Shown here one piece after another: positions 62,220-62,912 of a stretch of 62,912 bases of DNA. The notes beneath the pieces were generated by a model. It saw only the letters and a program-made list of their open reading frames with translations. It had not been told where the DNA came from and did not search any database. The stretch is from a bacterium (GTDB taxonomy: Bacteria; JAJRZV01). The position numbers and the translations under genes were made by a program. The stretch is taken from the NCBI GenBank assembly GCA_024275095.1, contig JAJRZV010000117.1:1-62912 (forward strand). The letters run 5' to 3'. The number at the start of each line of letters is the position of its first letter. Within the stretch, counting starts at the first letter, position 1.

Positions 62220-62700
62220 ACGTTCACGCCCAGACTGGGATCATTACTTTATGGCTTTTGCGTACCTGGCGGCGCGTCGGAGCACGTGCCTCAGGCGACG
62301 GGTGGGTGCTGTAATTGTCAAGGACAGACAGATCCTTGCTACTGGATATAATGGGGCTCCACGTGGTGTGCCTCACGCGGAGGAGGTTGGCTGCATACGT
62401 GAAAAACTTAATGTTCCTTCGGGGGAAAGGCATGAGCTGTGCAGGGGACTGCATGCAGAGCAAAACGCTATCATCCAGGCCGCGTACCATGGCGTAAGCA
62501 TCAGAGGAGGTGAAATATATACAACCAATTTCCCGTGTATCATCTGCGCTAAAATGATTATCAATGCAGGCATTACTCGCATTGTATATGCGGAAGGTTA
62601 TGCAACTGAAGATGTTACCGGACGTCTTACCGTAGAGCTGCTGGAAAAGGCAGGCATCAAAGTCGAAAAGCTCACCGGGACAGTGGGAATCCCTCGCTGA
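62212..62700 (+). CDS. Deoxycytidylate deaminase (ComEB type)
   Basis: Makes dUMP from dCMP. 162 residues from a GTG at 62212 that overlaps glyA's stop by 8 bp. Zinc site: His-Ala-Glu in LHAEQNAII and P-C-x-x-C in [39 protein letters not shown] is the substrate region of dCMP deaminases and separates it from cytidine deaminase. It completes a small one-carbon/thymidylate unit with glyA. Confidence 0.9.
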   Translation: MAERSRPDWDHYFMAFAYLAARRSTCLRRRVGAVIVKDRQILATGYNGAPRGVPHAEEVGCIREKLNVPSGERHELCRGLHAEQNAIIQAAYHGVSIRGGEIYTTNFPCIICAKMIINAGITRIVYAEGYATEDVTGRLTVELLEKAGIKVEKLTGTVGIPR

Positions 62701-62885
62701 TTTACATGCACTCTGCGCTCCATGGCAGGGCAGGGATTTTATCTGATAACAGGGTTCAGGGACATTTTTGTTCTGCCCACCAAAGTAAACAACTGGGTAA
62801 GCAAGGAGTCATGGAGGACTTCGGATCCATCTCAAGGCAGGGGCAGGTATTTCCTTTCCACGCCCCCGGACTCCCCCCACTCCAG
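62701..62885. other. Intergenic region at the right edge
   Basis: About 185 bp without a convincing gene; a short plus-strand frame (62722-62907) has no ribosome binding site. No hairpin with a T-run was found. Confidence 0.4.
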
Positions 62886-62911
62886 AATGTCAAATGTCAA
62901 GACCTGACCCC
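62886..62911 (-). repeat. Interspersed repeat, copy 8 (edge of window)
   Basis: A minus-strand variant (GGGGTCAGGTCTTGAC). By the pattern of the other copies, a minus-strand gene should end just beyond the right edge. Confidence 0.8.
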
Positions 62912-62912
62912 T

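Overview
The window comes from a Gram-negative bacterium with a lipoprotein-bearing outer membrane. It encodes a Lol-type transport permease, an outer-membrane barrel protein, several lipoproteins, a CpoB-like protein, RpoH (sigma-32) and a NtrC-type sigma-54 activator. Base composition is close to 50% GC. Nearly all genes are chromosomal housekeeping or metabolic genes in tight operons, so this looks like a core contig rather than an island. A Gly/Cys-rich C-terminal sorting tail, an orphan LarE, NikR, HdrD/GlcF-like Fe-S proteins and a large cytoplasmic two-component cluster suggest an uncultivated delta-proteobacterial-type lineage (Desulfobacterota/Myxococcota or relatives). That placement is inference only.

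Layout. 1-7.8 kb: the end of an unknown gene, then three large exported proteins in one transcription unit (a propeller lipoprotein, an Ig-repeat protein with a membrane sorting tail, and a beta-helix lipoprotein). 7.8-10.4 kb: larE, tmRNA (ssrA, minus strand) and a zinc alcohol dehydrogenase. 10.6-15.7 kb: rpoH, a minus-strand operon of long-chain acyl-CoA synthetase, SCP2 protein and FAD oxidase, then nikR. 15.7-16.2 kb: a rearranged tRNA-His locus. 16.3-21.4 kb: a broken small gene, a MidA methyltransferase, a TatT-like protein, an outer-membrane protein, and rimI-pyrK-pyrD. 21.5-27.5 kb: the iron operon feoB-zinc ribbon-DtxR/FeoA, a glycosyltransferase, and pckA. 27.7-32.9 kb: an unusual operon of two VAO-type flavoproteins, an HdrD-like Fe-S protein and a HEAT-repeat protein. 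33.2-47.5 kb: lepB-lepA; then resB, aroD, purQ, purL, a purine permease, lysS, a LolC/E permease, a serine hydrolase and trmI. 47.6-48.5 kb: tRNA-Glu and purE. 48.5-55.5 kb: five signalling genes behind a near-consensus sigma-54 promoter. 55.8-62.7 kb: an MMPL exporter, glpK, a CpoB-like lipoprotein, glyA and a dCMP deaminase.

Two threads run through the window. First, a 26-bp interspersed repeat (eight copies, starting GGGGTC and containing CAACATTTGA) lies in intergenic DNA. It often sits a few bases after a stop codon in the gene's own direction, and once it encodes the C-terminus of a gene. Second, two clusters stand out as candidate undescribed systems: the flavoprotein pair/Fe-S/HEAT operon (27.7-32.9 kb) and the entirely cytoplasmic multi-receiver phosphorelay that ends in a sigma-54 activator (48.6-55.5 kb). 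No CRISPR array, prophage or complete insertion sequence was seen.
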